Shown here piece by piece: positions 62,707 through 64,000 of a stretch of DNA of 64,000 nt (the first letter of the stretch is position 1; the number at the start of each line of letters is the position of its first letter). Below the pieces are notes generated by a model, which was given only the letters and a program-made list of their open reading frames with translations, was not told the DNA's origin and ran no database searches. Source of the stretch: Streptomyces sp. NBC_01471 (GTDB taxonomy: Bacteria; Actinomycetota; Actinomycetes; Streptomycetales; Streptomycetaceae); NCBI RefSeq assembly GCF_041438865.1, contig NZ_CP109450.1, positions 4,795,001-4,859,000 of the forward strand, read 5' to 3'. Made by a program: the position numbers and the translations under genes.

Positions 62707-63405
62707 ATGCTGTTTTCCAGCAAGTCCAAGCACCGCCGCCCCTCGAAGGCCGTCCGTGTCGCCACGCTCGCCGGTGTCGCTGGTGCGGCCGTGGCCGTGC
62801 CGCTGATCGGTGCCACCTCCGCCTCCGCCGCCTCGGTCTCCACCTGGGACGCCGTCGCGCAGTGCGAGTCCGGTGGCAACTGGTCCACCAACACCGGCAA
62901 CGGTTACTACGGTGGCCTCCAGTTCAACAACTCCAGCTGGGCCGCCGCCGGCGGTACGCAGTACGCCCCGCGCGCCGACCTCGCCACCAAGGGCCAGCAG
63001 ATCGCCACCGCCGAGAAGCTTCTCGCCATGCAGGGTCCGGGCGCCTGGTCCTGTGCCGGTGCCGGCAACCTGACCAGCGGTGGCCCCAGCCCGGACGTCT
63101 CCACCGGCTCCTCCTCGTCGAGCGCCGGCCAGCAGAGCAGCCACAGCGACCAGCAGGCCGCTTCGCGCAGCGAGGCCCGCACCAGTGCGCCGGCCGCTCC
63201 GAAGCACGCCGCTCCCCGGCACGCCGCGCCCACCACGATCCAGAAGGGCGACGGCGAGTACAAGGTCAAGTCCGGCGACACCCTGGCCACGATCGCCAAG
63301 GCCGAGCACGTCAAGGGTGGCTGGAAGAAGGTCTTCGACCTGAACAAGGGCATCGTGAAGGACGCCGACCTGATCTTCCCCGGTCAGCAGCTCCACCTGA
63401 GCTGA
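62707..63405 (+). CDS. rpfA: Resuscitation-promoting factor RpfA (Rpf + LysM)
   Basis: 232 residues from ATG at 62707, preceded by GAGGAG (62694-62699). Signal peptide to about 41 (ATSASA). Rpf domain at about 44-120 with Glu54 in VAQCESGGNWS and GGLQFNNSSWAAAGG. A short Ser/Ala linker follows, then LysM at about 185-232 (YKVKSGDTLATIAKAEHV, IFPGQQLHL). It is a secreted lytic enzyme needed for spore germination and peptidoglycan remodelling. The c-di-AMP riboswitch in its leader, and the Crp-like site, link its expression to turgor/cell-wall signalling and to cAMP. Confidence 0.93.
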   Translation: MLFSSKSKHRRPSKAVRVATLAGVAGAAVAVPLIGATSASAASVSTWDAVAQCESGGNWSTNTGNGYYGGLQFNNSSWAAAGGTQYAPRADLATKGQQIATAEKLLAMQGPGAWSCAGAGNLTSGGPSPDVSTGSSSSSAGQQSSHSDQQAASRSEARTSAPAAPKHAAPRHAAPTTIQKGDGEYKVKSGDTLATIAKAEHVKGGWKKVFDLNKGIVKDADLIFPGQQLHLS

Positions 63406-63423
63406 TATCAGCTCTCCCTCAGC

Positions 63424-63468
63424 ACCCCCGGCCCGGCGCGACTCCCCCGTACGCGCCGGGCCGGGGGT
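63424..63468 (+). terminator. rpfA terminator
   Basis: ACCCCCGGCCCGGCGCG (63424-63440) pairs with CGCGCCGGGCCGGGGGT (63452-63468) over 17 perfect base pairs with an 11-nt loop, 18 bp after the rpfA stop. There is no T-run beyond TCTCT. Confidence 0.9.
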
Positions 63469-63706
63469 CTCTCCGCCGGGAGCCGCGTCCCCGTTCGGGA
63501 GCCGGTCCGGCCGGGGCGACGGGGGCAGTGATCTGGTTACCGTCTAGTAGTTTTGCTGTCTTTCATTCCGTCATACGATCTTTTGGGCCCTTTTTCGTCC
63601 CAGGGTCCGGGCGCCCTGCCGGCTGATGCCCCCGAGCCGGTTAGGCTCTTGGCGCAAGGCCAAGAGACCCTGCGCCCATAGCGTCACATCCCAGAAGGAG
63701 ATGCTA

Positions 63707-64000
63707 GTGCCGTCCATCGACGTCGTCGTAGCCCGGGAAATCCTGGACTCCCGAGGCAACCCCACGGTCGAGGTCGAGGTCGGCCTCGACGACGGCAGCA
63801 CGGGCCGTGCCGCCGTTCCGTCCGGCGCCTCCACCGGTGCGTTCGAGGCCATCGAGCTCCGCGACGGTGACCCCAACCGCTACCACGGCAAGGGCGTCGA
63901 GAAGGCGGTCCTCGCCGTCATCGAGCAGATCGGCCCGGAGCTCGTCGGCTACGACGCCACCGAGCAGCGCCTGATCGACCAGGCGATGTTCGACCTGGAC
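63707..64000 (+). CDS. eno: Enolase, partial
   Basis: The first 98 codons are in the window; the gene continues past the right edge. It starts at GTG 63707, preceded by AGAAGGAG. SIDVVVAREILDSRGNPTVEVEV is the characteristic enolase opening, then AVPSGASTGAFEAIELRDGD (the mobile catalytic loop with SGAST) and LIDQAMFDLD. Enolase makes PEP from 2-phosphoglycerate in glycolysis. Its promoter should lie at 63469-63706, where I see no unusual element. Confidence 0.97.
   Translation, partial: MPSIDVVVAREILDSRGNPTVEVEVGLDDGSTGRAAVPSGASTGAFEAIELRDGDPNRYHGKGVEKAVLAVIEQIGPELVGYDATEQRLIDQAMFDLD

Overview
The window is a stretch of Streptomyces chromosome. GC content is very high, third codon positions are G/C-saturated, GTG and TTG starts are common, and nearly every real gene has several long antisense shadow frames. 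From memory the backbone order (gal operon, ppc, pth-rplY-prs-glmU, ABC exporter, mfd, mazG, P450, two rpf genes, eno) matches the central conserved arm of the S. coelicolor chromosome. Between the backbone blocks sit several accessory modules that look strain- or clade-specific. Identity calls are based on reading motifs in the translated sequence; no database search was run.

Layout. 1-5105: Na+/solute symporter (cut by the left edge) divergent from the Leloir operon galT-galE-galK, with an operator-rich 229-bp region between them. 5254-8329: response regulator, MarR regulator, SAM methyltransferase plus VOC protein, and a Uma2-type endonuclease, with 3' ends overlapping in two convergent pairs. 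8514-13159: fatty-acid desaturase with its overlapping TetR gene, divergent from PEP carboxylase. 13269-18132: small membrane protein, pth, rplY, prs, glmU and tRNA-Gln, all leftward, with an HTH/LAGLIDADG-like gene abutting the tRNA. 19173-20492: orphan sensor kinase.

20517-25584 is a polymorphic-toxin/SUKH island: a YwqJ-type deaminase with a SUKH-3 protein, and divergently a WHH-nuclease/SUKH fusion followed by an Imm35-like/deaminase/SUKH-4 fusion, closed by a strong terminator. 25820-32138 holds a DivIVA-like coiled-coil protein, an internally deleted pseudogene, a MacB-type ABC exporter, and an ECF sigma factor with an overlapping membrane protein. 32393-36821: mfd and a secreted HNH nuclease lipoprotein.

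36943-42213 is a tightly overlapping five-gene operon (Fe/2-oxoglutarate dioxygenase, GT-like protein of unknown function, ornithine-decarboxylase-like enzyme, GNAT, MFS exporter) that looks like an uncharacterised small-molecule pathway. 42552-47737: a GH3 N-acetylhexosaminidase behind two DasR-like sites, a pyruvate oxidase-type TPP enzyme, and an FMN-binding glutamate synthase-like protein. 47994-52026 is a second candidate novel system: a 62-residue peptide gene, a protein of unknown family, two paralogous proteins of one uncharacterised family, and a serine beta-lactamase-fold hydrolase, all start/stop coupled. A perfect 36-bp palindrome lies inside the second gene.

52129-57960: NADAR protein, stand-alone winged-helix regulator, methyltransferase, YfhO-type membrane protein and GtrA. 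58019-64000: SurA-like lipoprotein, MazG, cytochrome P450, two resuscitation-promoting-factor muralytic enzymes and the start of enolase. The second rpf gene has a long leader with a ydaO-type (c-di-AMP) riboswitch, a Crp-like site upstream of it, and a hairpin that can pair with the Shine-Dalgarno sequence. I saw no CRISPR array, insertion sequence, prophage or rRNA operon.
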